A DNA stretch of 64,000 bases from Marinomonas ushuaiensis DSM 15871 (GTDB taxonomy: Bacteria > Pseudomonadota > Gammaproteobacteria > Pseudomonadales > Marinomonadaceae). Shown one piece after another: positions 39,134 to 48,334 of this stretch (its first letter is position 1; each line of letters opens with the position of its first letter). Below the pieces are notes generated by a model. That model did not search any database. It worked only from the letters and a program-made list of their open reading frames with translations, and was not told the origin of the DNA. The stretch lies in contig NZ_JAMB01000005.1 of assembly GCF_000521805.1 (NCBI RefSeq), positions 124,001 through 188,000 of the forward strand, read 5' to 3'. A program made the position numbers and the translations under genes.

Positions 39134-39469
39134 ATGTCTTTACCGCCTTGTATGAGCTGCCAATCTGAATACGTTTATCAAGATCAGGAGCTTTTGATTT
39201 GTCCTGAGTGTGGCTTTGAATGGAATCCTGTTGCAGTGGCAGAAGAGGAGGTTGTCAAAGTTCAAGATGCGAATGGCGCTTTGTTAGTAGAAGGGGACAA
39301 AGTCACGCTGATTAAAGATTTGAAAGTGAAAGGCAGCTCTCAAGGTCTAAAAATTGGTACCAAGGCCGTGATCAAGAGAGTACATGATAAGAAAGATCAT
39401 CAGTTGGATTGTAAGTTAGACGGTGCAAGCGACATGATGATCACCGCCAAGTATGTGAAGAAGGCGTAA
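39134..39469 (+). CDS. yjdM: zinc-ribbon protein YjdM (PhnA family)
   Basis: 111 residues from ATG 39134 (AGAG seven bases upstream), the same length as E. coli YjdM. The N-terminal zinc ribbon has two CxxC pairs (CMSCQSEYVYQD ... LLICPECGFEW); the C-terminal PhnA domain has VVKVQDANGALLVEGDKVTL and LKVKGSSQGLKIGTKA. Despite the historic phosphonate name, its function is unsettled. Confidence 0.93.
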   Translation: MSLPPCMSCQSEYVYQDQELLICPECGFEWNPVAVAEEEVVKVQDANGALLVEGDKVTLIKDLKVKGSSQGLKIGTKAVIKRVHDKKDHQLDCKLDGASDMMITAKYVKKA

Positions 39470-39497
39470 GCCTAATAAAGTATGCAATGTTTTTAAA

Positions 39498-39537
39498 ATA
39501 AGGATTAAAGTCTGAGTGGCTTTAATCCTTATTTTTT
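39498..39537 (+). terminator. terminator after yjdM
   Basis: A 13-base-pair stem (ATAAGGATTAAAG / CTTTAATCCTTAT) with a 9-base loop, followed by TTTTTT. Confidence 0.85.
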
Positions 39538-39544
39538 ATGTTAC

Positions 39545-39832
39545 TCAGTAAATGTGCTTGTATACATTGCTCAATAGAGGAATGGATTTACCATAAATTA
39601 TCTTCACCAGTACTAAGAAAAGCTCGCCTGTGGCAATAGAATCAGACAAGGCGTTGTGAGCCAAGTAAGGCGGTAAGTTGTGGCGTTCACGAACAGAGGC
39701 AAGCTGATAATCACCTGTGCCTGTGTCGTTTTTATTTCTCAGTAAAGGCTTTTCTAAAATAAGTGTGTCCAACCAAAGTAGTGGTAAAGGATCTAAGTTA
39801 AAACGCAGTTTAATGTAGGTATCAATAAAGTT
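39545..39832 (-). pseudogene. remnant of a 3-prime to 5-prime exonuclease (PolC/epsilon-like), C-terminal part only
   Basis: The open frame encodes about 95 residues ending ...LLSNVYKHIY. It contains LPLLWLDTLILEKPLL, YQLASVRERHNLPPYLAHNA and LSDSIATGELFLVL, the C-terminal half of a DnaQ-like exonuclease including the HNAxxDxxAT (Exo III) motif. The first half with Exo I (DxE) and Exo II is missing. The frame runs into the 3-prime end of a truncated cNMP/CBS gene at about 39830, so a deletion fused two neighbouring genes out of frame. Confidence 0.7.
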
Positions 39833-40405
39833 TTTTTCCTTTCATAGCTCGAAACAAGTCGTGCATGGCATCGTCAAAAAGTTGTCCTTCGCTGAGTATT
39901 TCAGGAACGATATGGTTAATAATTACTGCTTCTGGTTTGACGTATTTTTCTGCCTTTGTCGTTGTTAGACCAGACGACGTGAGAGCATTTTGAATTCGTA
40001 TCTGTGCTTGGGAAGCGAAATGTTCTGCGTATTCAGGGTGGTCTTCTAGCAGTTTCTCTAATGCTTCGTGCGGTATGAGATACAGCAATGTCGATTCCGC
40101 AGCAATTGCGCTATAACTTTCTTCACCGTCGGTATGGTCATCTAAAAAGGTAAAACCAAATAAATCTTGTGGGCCCAGTTTGGCACGTAACACACCATTG
40201 GGTTTGCGTTGTTCCATTACACCAGTATGAATGATGTAAAGGTAACGTCTTGTATCGCCAGGGTGAAAGTCGATTTTTTCTCCACGGCTTAAGTAGCTGA
40301 TGTTTACAGAGCTGGCGACTTTTTTTGCAGCTCAGGTGGGAGCTTATCGAATGGATCAATTTGGTGTATGAATTCCAGAATGTTAGGTAGTAGTGATTGA
40401 ATCAT
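39822..40405 (-). pseudogene. remnant of a cNMP-binding/CBS/DUF294 nucleotidyltransferase gene
   Basis: The frame starts with ATG at 40405 (MIQSLLPNILEFIHQIDPFD). It is broken at a run of seven A's on the coding strand (40320-40326), where eight would restore a continuous cyclic-nucleotide-binding domain (VASSVNISYLSRGEKIDFHP ... YLYIIHTGVMEQRKPNG). After the frameshift the domain is intact through LEDHPEYAEHFASQAQIR, but the protein ends after the start of a CBS domain at 39822. Full-length members are about 600 residues. Partner DUF294 and exonuclease genes are adjacent in many relatives. Confidence 0.7.
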
Positions 40406-40653
40406 AAAAGATACCGAATGATGGCCACTTGAAGGCCTTAGTATTATTTGTATGATTATATATTGCACGACTGCAAAGTTTACTTATACCCAGTTAATGA
40501 ATACCTACTGTGGTTCTTCTCCTTTCATTTCGTCTTTCCTGTTATTATAGAAAGTTGCTTTTAACGTGGGTTAATAAAAGGCATTTTGTATAGCGCTTAA
40601 GTACCGTGTTACTTACTCGTTAAATACGCTTAATTTTAGAGGTTATAAATAGA

Positions 40654-42018
40654 ATGATTTGCGGTTTCGATTATGGAACATCTAACTGTGCGCTTGGTTT
40701 GTCTCAAGGCACCGATATTCGTCTTGTTCCTTTGGAAGGGCAACACACATTTTTACCTTCTACTTTATACGCGTTAGATCGAGATCTCATTACGGAGTTT
40801 GTTGGTAAAAATATGCGAGTAGGCGACGAGCGCCAAGCGTATATATCTTCTCGACAGCATGTTCTTACTCGTGCTCAACGTGCTCGCCGAGAAGAAGACA
40901 TTGATGATAATGATCAGACTTTGTTCTTTGGTCGAGCGGCGTTTGATGAATACTTTCAATGGCCAGAAGATGGCTACTTTGTAAAATCGCCAAAGTCATT
41001 TTTAGGTGCGACAGGGTTGCGATCAGAGCACATTAATTTCTTTGAAGATGTGGTTGCCGCCATGATGCAAAACATCAAGCAAAGAGCTGAAAATCATCTT
41101 GGCGAAGAAATTACACACACTGTGATTGGTCGTCCGGTAAACTTCCAAGGGATCGATTCAGAAGCCAGTAACCGCCAAGCATTAGAAATCCTCACCGCAG
41201 CGGGCAAGCGGGCTGGTTTTAAAGAAATTGAATTTCTGTATGAGCCGATTGCGGCAGGTTTGGATTTTGAAACCAAGCTGGCTGAAAACAAAACCGTCTT
41301 AGTTGTTGATATTGGTGGCGGTACAACCGATTGCGCCATGGTACGAATGGGGCCGGAATATTTAGTTAAAGTGGATCGTCGTGCTGATTTTCTTGGGCAC
41401 ACCGGTGAGCGAGTTGGCGGAAATGATTTAGACATTCGCATTGCAGGTAAGCATCTAATGCCACTATTCGGCATGGACACCTTACTTAAAAATGGTTTGC
41501 CAATGCCAACCCAATTGTATTGGAACGCAGTAACAACCAATGATGTTTCTGCTATTTCGACATTTAACAGTATGGAAACCAAGCATCAAATTGAGCAGCT
41601 TCGTTTGGATGCGGCGCAACCTAAATTGATTGAGCGTTTCTTGCGAATGCGCGAAGAAAAGCACAATTACCATATTGTTCGAAATGCTGAAGAAGCGAAG
41701 ATAGCCTTGTCTGATGTGATGGAGCATAACGTGCTTATGGATTACATCGAATCGGGTTTAGCCTGTTCTATTCAACGGGATGACTTGGCAAAATCTATTG
41801 AACCACCATTAGAGAAAATGCTGCGATTAATGACCGCAGCCATTGAGCAAGCGGGTGAGAAGCCAGACTTGATTTACATGACGGGTGGATCGGCAAAATC
41901 ACCGGTGATTCGAGACGCGATTCAGAAGCGAATTGGTAATGTTCCTGTTTTAGATGGGGATCATTTTGGTAGTGTGGCAGCAGGTTTAACTGTTTGGTCT
42001 GAACGTATTTTTAGATAA
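40654..42018 (+). CDS. yegD: Hsp70-like chaperone YegD
   Basis: 454 residues (E. coli 450), actin/Hsp70 ATPase fold without a substrate-binding domain. It has FDYGTSNCALGLS (phosphate 1), YFVKSPKSFLGATGLR, VIGRPVNFQG, LYEPIAAGLDFE, VVDIGGGTTDCAMVRMG (phosphate 2) and MTGGSAKSPVIRDA (adenosine). A putative cytoplasmic chaperone. Confidence 0.95.
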   Translation: MICGFDYGTSNCALGLSQGTDIRLVPLEGQHTFLPSTLYALDRDLITEFVGKNMRVGDERQAYISSRQHVLTRAQRARREEDIDDNDQTLFFGRAAFDEYFQWPEDGYFVKSPKSFLGATGLRSEHINFFEDVVAAMMQNIKQRAENHLGEEITHTVIGRPVNFQGIDSEASNRQALEILTAAGKRAGFKEIEFLYEPIAAGLDFETKLAENKTVLVVDIGGGTTDCAMVRMGPEYLVKVDRRADFLGHTGERVGGNDLDIRIAGKHLMPLFGMDTLLKNGLPMPTQLYWNAVTTNDVSAISTFNSMETKHQIEQLRLDAAQPKLIERFLRMREEKHNYHIVRNAEEAKIALSDVMEHNVLMDYIESGLACSIQRDDLAKSIEPPLEKMLRLMTAAIEQAGEKPDLIYMTGGSAKSPVIRDAIQKRIGNVPVLDGDHFGSVAAGLTVWSERIFR

Positions 42019-42043
42019 ACACAGAATGTATAAATTTTTTGAA

Positions 42044-42078
42044 AGTGCCTTATTTTATTGAGTAAGGCGCTCTTTTTT
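42044..42078 (+). terminator. terminator after yegD
   Basis: Stem around GCCTTA / TAAGGC with extended flanks and a 10-base loop, followed by TCTTTTTT. Confidence 0.75.
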
Positions 42079-42087
42079 AATAGGAGT

Positions 42088-42192
42088 TTACTTTAACGGC
42101 GCTTTTTGAGGCTTTCCGTAAAGCCAGCCTTGGTGATATTTTATATCAATCAAATCTAACTTTTGCTTATCAGCATCGTTTTCAACCCCTTT
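42088..42192 (-). pseudogene. C-terminal remnant of an EAL-domain c-di-GMP phosphodiesterase
   Basis: In one minus-strand frame this reads KGVENDADKQ... and ends YHQGWLYGKPQKAPLK. The GVE motif and the QGWLYGKP motif are 14 residues plus two apart, exactly the spacing of GVET ... YxQGYLFxKP at the end of EAL domains. Upstream the frame has stops, and the rest of the domain is missing. Identification rests on the two motifs and spacing. Confidence 0.5.
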
Positions 42193-42377
42193 GTTTCTCT
42201 TCTTCTATTTTTTCGAGCTGCCTTAATGTGTGTTCAACATAAAGATTGTAGTGTTTTATGCCTTTATAATACCGATAGCGTTATTTTGTCCTTCACATCT
42301 TGTAAAAATTGCATATGAAAAAAATACTGTTGTTATCTGCATTTATAATCGGTTGATATACGTTGAAAATCCATCTT

Positions 42378-42804
42378 TTAGTATTTTTTTCTTAAGCTAG
42401 TCTTTTTAAAAGAAAATATTAAATATGGAATGATAATAAAATATAAGAGGGAGAATGAAAGTGCAAAGGTGGAAATGTAAAATAAATTCGAAGTCTTAAC
42501 TGTTATTTTATATTGGTAATTATAAGAGATATTGGAAATAAAATTGGAAGAGGTTTCTTTTTTATTATCTTTTAATGTGTTATTTGGCATACCGGACGAT
42601 GAAAGTTTTATATTCTGTAAGAGGTTTTCAATGGGTGTTTGCTTGATTAGAACATTAAATTCATAGTTCTCCGTGGTTTAGTAGGGTTTTTTCCTGCGTG
42701 GCACTGTTTTGAAGTTCATTCTCAATACTTTCCATAAATCCATCATAAGACTTATTAGATTCGAACCAGCTAGGAATTTCCTTTTTACTTTGATGGGTTA
42801 GATA
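42378..42804 (-). pseudogene. relic of a membrane-bound sensor protein, possibly the N-terminal part of the EAL protein
   Basis: Two overlapping frames look coding. One (42661-42804) gives KKEIPSWFESNKSYDGFMES and ends LLNHGEL-stop. The other continues NYEFNVLIKQTPIENLLQN and ends with a membrane helix (LFYISTFALSFSLLYFIII) and FKKTSLRKKY. A single frameshift near 42665 would join them into a periplasmic domain plus transmembrane segment, the layout that precedes an EAL domain in some phosphodiesterases. No start codon is clear. The 42193-42377 stretch between the relics is AT-rich; one short frame there (KHYNLYVEHTLRQLEKIEEE) could be a further fragment. Confidence 0.4.
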
Positions 42805-42915
42805 TTAAGAAAGGCGATAGTAATACTTGAATAAAAAATAAGTAGCGATTTAGAACATTGCCAACGTGACATTTATTTGAACGATACTCATTCTTTTACT
42901 CTGTTTTAAATAAAT

Positions 42916-42945
42916 AAAAAGGTCGAGTTAACGACCTTTTTATTT
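42916..42945. terminator. terminator of the OFA-family MFS gene
   Basis: AAAAAGGTCG / CGACCTTTTT with a 6-base loop. It lies just beyond the stop codon of the minus-strand MFS gene; A/T flanks allow either direction. Confidence 0.8.
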
Positions 42946-42965
42946 TGGGTTTAGAGCATGTTCTA

Positions 42966-44690
42966 TTAAAAATTTTGATTCGGGTGCGTATTTTCTACGT
43001 GATGTTTTTTATTAACAGGACGTATCATTAAATTCGCAAAGAAACCAATCACAAGCAAACCAGCCATTACATACATGGTGGAGTTATACAGTCCTGAGGT
43101 CGGGTCAACAGTACCGCTTGGTGAAATTTCCATTAGAGCTGAAACCGTAACTGTCTTGCTGGCAATCAACTCACCAAGTTGAGAAATAGATGCGTTGAAT
43201 TTTGCTTCAAATAACGCTGGGTCTATTTTACTCACCAAATCATTGATCGCATTTTCAACCGATAGATTACGTAGGTAGGTAATAAGGAACGGCCCTAGTA
43301 CGCCGGCAGTTGCCCATGCTGTTAATAAACGGCCATGTATTCCGCCAACATGTAACGTACCAAAAATATCCGCTAGGTAAGCCGGTATTGTTGAGAATCC
43401 ACCGCCATACATAGTGAAAATAAGCATAGTTGCAGCGTAAAACATAATTAACCAAGTAACCGATTGATCTGCACTTACTGCAGAGGCAGCAAAAGGAATA
43501 GAAAGGTATAAAACAGTTCCGATCGCAAAGAAGCAGTGGTAAGTGTTTTTACGGCCAATAAAGTCTGAGGCAGAAGCCCAGAAGAATCGACCACACATAT
43601 TAAACACTGAAATCATCAGAACATAAGTTCCAGCGAAAGAGGCCGTTGCGATAGTCGGTAAGGTGGAGCCAAAGATCTCTGTCATCATCGTTTTAGCGAT
43701 ACCGATAACACCGATACCTGCTGTTACATTAAGACATAGAACGAGCCACAGTAACCAAAATTGAGGCGTTTTAAGAGACTGATCAATATGAACATTGTCC
43801 GTACTGATCATAGTGTTTTTCTTGTCTTTTACCGGTGGAATCCAACCTTCAGGTTTCCAGTCTTTCGCTGGGACACGATATAAGAAAGAGGCAATCAACA
43901 TAATGAAGAAATACACAATACCCAGTGTTAGGAAAACACTTGCTGCCCCTGTATCACCAGATCCGACAACATAAACACCGGCTTCACCTGGAATTGGTAA
44001 TGTTGATGCTTCTTTTGCTGTTGCAACGACAATTTCTACTTTTTCATTGGCGATTTCAGCAAAACGTCGACCACCTTCAGTAATCATCTGAACCGCAGAT
44101 TCTGGACCAAGATACGTTGGTGCCATCGCAAATTTTTCAAGTAAAAAGGTTTTTACTGGTGCGCCTATAATCGCGCCACCGCCGAACCCCATGATGGCCA
44201 TGCCTGTTGCCATACCGCGTTTGTCAGGGAACCAGCGTAATAAAGTAGATACTGGGGAAACATAGCCCAAGCCCAAACCACAACCGCCTAAAACGCCATA
44301 GCCTAAATAGACCAACCATAATTGGTGAGTAGAAATACCAATGCTACCAAGAATAAAGCCACCGCCCCATAGAAACGCAGCTGTAACACCGACACACCGA
44401 GGACCAACTTCTTCTAGCCATTTACCGGCTATAGCAGCGGATAGACCAAGGAATACAATCGCAACGGAAAATATCCATACAACACTGCTTAAACTCCAAT
44501 CATTGGCCGCGCTTGTTACAACACCAAATTCTTTTGTGAGTGCAGGGTTGAATATACTCCAAGCATAAACAGAACCAATACATAAATGAATGGCAATGGA
44601 TGCTGGTGGAACTAGCCACCGGTTAAAATTAGGTGATGCGACTATTTTATCTTTCATTAAGAAAGATAAAAGGTAACGAAGGTAATTCAT
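42966..44690 (-). CDS. OFA-family MFS transporter (oxalate/formate antiporter-like)
   Basis: 574 residues with 12 predicted helices and about 100 extra residues between helices 6 and 7 and near the C-terminus. The N-terminal part IHLCIGSVYAWSIFNPALTK, GGCGLGLGYVSPVSTLLRWF and PDKRGMATGMAIMGFGGGA are hallmarks of the OFA subfamily, which exchanges small monocarboxylates or dicarboxylates. Substrate unknown. Single gene with its own terminator; its promoter is in the 566-base gap shared with the B12 riboswitch. Confidence 0.88.
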   Translation of the reverse strand: MNYLRYLLSFLMKDKIVASPNFNRWLVPPASIAIHLCIGSVYAWSIFNPALTKEFGVVTSAANDWSLSSVVWIFSVAIVFLGLSAAIAGKWLEEVGPRCVGVTAAFLWGGGFILGSIGISTHQLWLVYLGYGVLGGCGLGLGYVSPVSTLLRWFPDKRGMATGMAIMGFGGGAIIGAPVKTFLLEKFAMAPTYLGPESAVQMITEGGRRFAEIANEKVEIVVATAKEASTLPIPGEAGVYVVGSGDTGAASVFLTLGIVYFFIMLIASFLYRVPAKDWKPEGWIPPVKDKKNTMISTDNVHIDQSLKTPQFWLLWLVLCLNVTAGIGVIGIAKTMMTEIFGSTLPTIATASFAGTYVLMISVFNMCGRFFWASASDFIGRKNTYHCFFAIGTVLYLSIPFAASAVSADQSVTWLIMFYAATMLIFTMYGGGFSTIPAYLADIFGTLHVGGIHGRLLTAWATAGVLGPFLITYLRNLSVENAINDLVSKIDPALFEAKFNASISQLGELIASKTVTVSALMEISPSGTVDPTSGLYNSTMYVMAGLLVIGFFANLMIRPVNKKHHVENTHPNQNF

Positions 44691-44979
44691 ACAAATATCC
44701 TTATGGGATTACATTATTTTTATAGATACAAAACATTACATTAGGTAGCTACGCTATTATATTAAATTTTTATAAATATCCATATAGAAAGTTCTCTCTT
44801 TTTTTATTTCTAAAATGATGAATTTATTTAGAGAGTGTGATGTTCATATAGATCAAAATATGTATGTGAAAGAAAGACTGTTTTGAGAAGTGATTTATCT
44901 CGGTAAGTTGCTTAACATTAATTAAAAACGTACTCTTCCGATATTGGCTCTTGTGCTCTCTACAAGCGGCCAACTTTTG

Positions 44980-45163
44980 TAAAGGTGTCAGTTTTTACTG
45001 GTTAAACGGGAAATAGGAGTGTTTTTCAAACAAAGCCTATACTGCCCCCGCAACGGTATGTAAGTGATGCGTTTTTAGGCTTTATTCCACTGTTTTTTAA
45101 TGGGAAGGAATGAAGTGATTGATAACGTATGCCAACACTTATGAGTCCGGAGACCGGCCTTTA
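44980..45163 (+). promoter_or_regulatory. cobalamin riboswitch
   Basis: Order and sequence of the B12 aptamer are visible: P1 strand TAAAGG (44980-44985), GGGAA box (about 45008), TGCCCCCGCAACGGTA (about 45043-45058), GCCAACAC and the 3-prime AGTCCGGAGACCGGCC (45144-45159), closing P1 with CCTTTA (45158-45163). A possible expression-platform hairpin TCATAC-GGGTGA-GTATGA lies before the downstream start codon. It should repress the CbiM-like gene when adenosylcobalamin is plentiful. The remainder of the 44691-45256 gap shows no other element. Confidence 0.93.
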
Positions 45164-45256
45164 TTTATCAGGACTTTTTACTTTATTAAACATAAGTAGA
45201 AGATCCGTTAATCTGAATCATACGGGTGAGTATGAATCCTATTTTGGAAACATGTT

Positions 45257-45928
45257 ATGCATATTGAACCAGGCGTCGTCGATGGCGCAAAAATTATTTT
45301 AAGTTACGTAACCGCAATTGCTGCTCTTGGGTTTTCTGCAAAAGCCTCGATCGACATGATTAAAAAAGACGGTCTAATGTCCTTAATAGGACGAAGTGCA
45401 CTGACGACCATATTGGTGTTTATTTTCTTTGAAGTCATGCCACATCATGCCGTTGGTGTATCAGAAGTTCACTTTATTCTTGGCTCAACGCTATTCTTGA
45501 TGTTTGGTCCGGCAGCGGCTGCGATTGGCTTGAGTTTGGGGTTGTTAGCGCAAGGCATTCTTTTTGCTCCTTTTGATTTACCTCAATATGGCATGAACCT
45601 AACAACCTTGTTATTGCCTTTGTTTGCGATGGCGGCTGTGGCCCGCCGTACCATTGCAGAGAATACAGCCTACGCGGACATCACTTATAAACAAGCATTG
45701 CAATTGTCATTAACCTTTCAGGGCGGGATCATTGCTTGGGTCGCTTTTTGGGCATTTTATGGACAAGGTTTTGGCGCAGAAACTATGAGTTCTGTTGCTA
45801 CCTTTGGTTTGGCTTACTTAAGTGTTGTATTAATTGAGCCTATTTTGGATCTTGCTATTCTTGCTGGTGCAAAAAGTTTGAATCGCTTTAAGCATTCCTC
45901 ATTGCTAGAAACGCGTTTGTTTAGCTAA
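45257..45928 (+). CDS. cbiM: CbiM-like ECF-type permease under B12 control
   Basis: 223 residues, six or seven membrane helices. It begins MHIEPGVVDGAK, the conserved CbiM N-terminus whose His2 helps bind the metal, and has VHFILGSTLFLMFGPAAAAI and FAPFDLPQYGMNLT. CbiM is the substrate-specific unit for cobalt uptake. It stands alone here, without CbiN, CbiQ or CbiO, but under a cobalamin riboswitch, supporting a role in cobalt supply for B12 synthesis. Confidence 0.88.
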   Translation: MHIEPGVVDGAKIILSYVTAIAALGFSAKASIDMIKKDGLMSLIGRSALTTILVFIFFEVMPHHAVGVSEVHFILGSTLFLMFGPAAAAIGLSLGLLAQGILFAPFDLPQYGMNLTTLLLPLFAMAAVARRTIAENTAYADITYKQALQLSLTFQGGIIAWVAFWAFYGQGFGAETMSSVATFGLAYLSVVLIEPILDLAILAGAKSLNRFKHSSLLETRLFS

Positions 45929-45946
45929 TCGAAAAAATATCTTTTT

Positions 45947-45983
45947 AAAACGGCCAAGTGATTTAATTGCTTGGCCGTTTTTT
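45947..45983 (+). terminator. terminator after cbiM
   Basis: AAAACGGCCAAG / CTTGGCCGTTTT with an 11-base loop, then TT. Confidence 0.85.
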
Positions 45984-46018
45984 ATGCTTGTTATTTGCTA
46001 TCTCAATTTAGGAAGTTC

Positions 46019-46897
46019 CTATCGATTCCTTCCATGTTCACTCACGAATTCTAAGAAGGCTTGGTTTGCCTTAGAAAGATAACTGTCTTTACGCCAAGCG
46101 ATTCCAAGATCCAGCCAAATAGGTGGATCAAATGAGCGAGTGATGAGCTCATCGTCATCGTCGATTACCATGTTGAGTAGAGTAGAGACCCCGAAACCTT
46201 GTTGAGTGATGGATTTTATTAAAGGAATGAGATTGGTTTCAAAACCAATTTTAGGTGTCTTTTTGCATTTCTTCGCTAATTTATCGACAATTCGACGATG
46301 AAAGTAACCTTCCTTAAACATGACTAGCTCTTCTTCGAAAAACGCTTCAGGGGAAACTTTTTCTAATTGGCTGAAAGGATGATCAGTTGCTACGGTGACG
46401 CGCATCTCCTCTCTAATCAAAGCTTGTGTTTGCAAGCTGTCCGGTAATGTTTCAGCGACGATGACACTCAAATCTAATTCACCACTTTCGAGCATTTTTT
46501 GCAGTTGCCATGTTCCGCCTTCAATCACTTTTAAGGTGATGGTTGGGTAACGGTGTCGAAAGGCCATCAGTATAGGAGGAAAGTAATAAGAGCCAAGCAT
46601 GCTTGGAATACCGACTCGAACTTCACCTTGGCTTAAGCCTTTTAATTCACTCATTTCCAGAAGCGCTTCGTCCATGGATTGGATGATCTTTTCTGCGTGA
46701 ATAAGCAGTTTTTTGCCTTCATCCGTTAAGCCTATGTTTCTGTCTGCGCGATGGATTAGTGTCAGGCCTAAATCGTTCTCTAGCTTTTTTATCGCCATAC
46801 TGACGGCAGGTTGAGCCACGTTAAGCTGTTTCGCTGCTTGGGTGAAGCTTTCGGTTTTTGCGATGGCAATGAGATAACGTAGTGGTTTAATGTCCAT
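46019..46897 (-). CDS. LysR family transcriptional regulator (CynR/CysB-like length)
   Basis: About 292 residues. N-terminal HTH FTQAAKQLNVAQPAVSMAIK is canonical for LysR; the effector domain follows (GEVRVGIPSMLGSYYFPPIL). Divergent from an MFS exporter gene, with an 80-110-base shared control region, so it probably regulates that transporter and itself. Effector unknown. Confidence 0.92.
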   Translation of the reverse strand: MDIKPLRYLIAIAKTESFTQAAKQLNVAQPAVSMAIKKLENDLGLTLIHRADRNIGLTDEGKKLLIHAEKIIQSMDEALLEMSELKGLSQGEVRVGIPSMLGSYYFPPILMAFRHRYPTITLKVIEGGTWQLQKMLESGELDLSVIVAETLPDSLQTQALIREEMRVTVATDHPFSQLEKVSPEAFFEEELVMFKEGYFHRRIVDKLAKKCKKTPKIGFETNLIPLIKSITQQGFGVSTLLNMVIDDDDELITRSFDPPIWLDLGIAWRKDSYLSKANQAFLEFVSEHGRNR

Positions 46898-46905
46898 CAT
46901 TAATC

Positions 46906-46922
46906 CTTATGGATTGGATAAG
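46906..46922. promoter_or_regulatory. candidate LysR operator
   Basis: CTTAT-GGATTGG-ATAAG is a perfect 5-base inverted repeat with a 7-base spacer, the shape of LysR recognition sites, immediately before the LysR start codon and between divergent genes. Confidence 0.45.
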
Positions 46923-47010
46923 ATAGATATATTTTATTGATAAAACGGCTGGGCGTATAGTAGGCGAATAATATCAGTCTGTTTTGGGTTTTATCCCTGT
47001 GGAGTTTACC

Positions 47011-48213
47011 TTGATTGAAGTGGGTAGTTCAGTATTTTGGCGAGGCACTTTGGCGCTCGTAATTGGCTCGTTTATGGTGTTTGCCAATGTTTATGTGACT
47101 CAGCCGTTATTGCCAATGATAGCGAATGAATTTTCGATTAGCCCGCTTCAGGCCAGTGCTAGCTTTACGATTACCACGTTGACCTTAGGTATTTCGCTGC
47201 TTTTTTATGGGCCAATCTCAGATGCGATTGGTCGCAAAGGCATTATGGTAATGACCATGGTCGGAATTACCATCACTACTTTTTGCCTTTCCTTGGTACA
47301 AAGTTATGAATCCTTGTTGGCATTACGTGCCTTACAAGGTTTCTTCTTAGCTGGGTTGCCTGCAATTGCTGTTGCTTATTTGGGCGACGAATACACGCCT
47401 GAAGCCTTAATGGTGGCGGTTGGTTTGTATATCAGTGGTAACAGTTTAGGTGGTATCGGTGGTCGTTTGATCGGCGGCTTTGTTGGTGAATGGTTAGGGC
47501 GCTCAGCCACTTTTGCTGTAATGGGTGGCATCAGTTTGATTTGTCTTTTGGTGTTTTTCTTTTTATTGCCTACTTCCCGTCATTTCGAGCCTAAACCATT
47601 ACGCGTCGGTCATATTCTGAAAAATATGAAAGACCACTTATATAATCGTCGTTTGTTGACCAGTTATCTCATTGGTGGTTTCAGTTTCTTTATTTTCATC
47701 AATCAATACAGTTACATTACCTTCGTATTAGAAGCCGCTCCTTATAATCTTTCTGCCAAGTACGTAGGTTTACTTTTCTTGACGTATTTATCTGGCACGC
47801 TTGGTTCGGCGATTTCGGGTAAATTAGCCAAGCGTTGGGATCAGCCTAATATTATGGTGTTGGGAACTTGTATTTTAATGTTTGGCTCATTAGTAACTCT
47901 TGGCGGTTCATTGTTTTTTATTATCGTTGGATTGTTGATTAATAGTTTTGGTTTCTTTTTGGGTCATTCTACCGCCAGTAGTTTTGTCAGCCGAAATGCG
48001 AAATACGCAAAAGCGAGTGCGTCCTCTCTGTATTTGATGTTTTACTACCTTGGCGCCAGCCTAGGTGGATTTTATCTTGATCCATTTTGGCAAGCAGGCA
48101 GCTGGACTGGCGTTATCATCGGCTCTTGGCTGGTATTGGCTTTGGTCGCATTAGCTGGTTTGAGCTTGATTAAAGACAAAAGTCGAATTGAACGAACAGA
48201 GGCTCTTGGTTAG
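47011..48213 (+). CDS. MFS transporter, YnfM-like
   Basis: 400 residues with 12 helices from TTG 47011, chosen because GGAG lies six bases upstream; the frame is open to 46984. It has VYVTQPLLPMIANEFSISPL and the loop 2-3 signature GPISDAIGRKGIM, and the helix-5 region AVAYLGDEYTPEALMVAVG, as in the AraJ/YnfM group. Probably exports a small molecule; the divergent LysR gene should control it. Confidence 0.88.
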   Translation: MIEVGSSVFWRGTLALVIGSFMVFANVYVTQPLLPMIANEFSISPLQASASFTITTLTLGISLLFYGPISDAIGRKGIMVMTMVGITITTFCLSLVQSYESLLALRALQGFFLAGLPAIAVAYLGDEYTPEALMVAVGLYISGNSLGGIGGRLIGGFVGEWLGRSATFAVMGGISLICLLVFFFLLPTSRHFEPKPLRVGHILKNMKDHLYNRRLLTSYLIGGFSFFIFINQYSYITFVLEAAPYNLSAKYVGLLFLTYLSGTLGSAISGKLAKRWDQPNIMVLGTCILMFGSLVTLGGSLFFIIVGLLINSFGFFLGHSTASSFVSRNAKYAKASASSLYLMFYYLGASLGGFYLDPFWQAGSWTGVIIGSWLVLALVALAGLSLIKDKSRIERTEALG

Positions 48214-48334
48214 AAGTGTTTGGAGTAGTTTGGTTTAATGATTCTCCTTATTCTTGCCTCGTTCTCTATTGGCTCCAATCTGTATTTAGCAGTACTGTAT
48301 CTGACAATACAAAACAATTTACTTGGGAAGCCAG

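Noticed and set aside
40320-40326. Phase variation at the A7 run
   Set aside because: The gene is also truncated by a deletion, so switching would not restore a full protein.
41094-41582. 162-residue minus-strand frame inside yegD
   Set aside because: Antisense shadow of the Hsp70 core; Ser/Pro-rich artefact.
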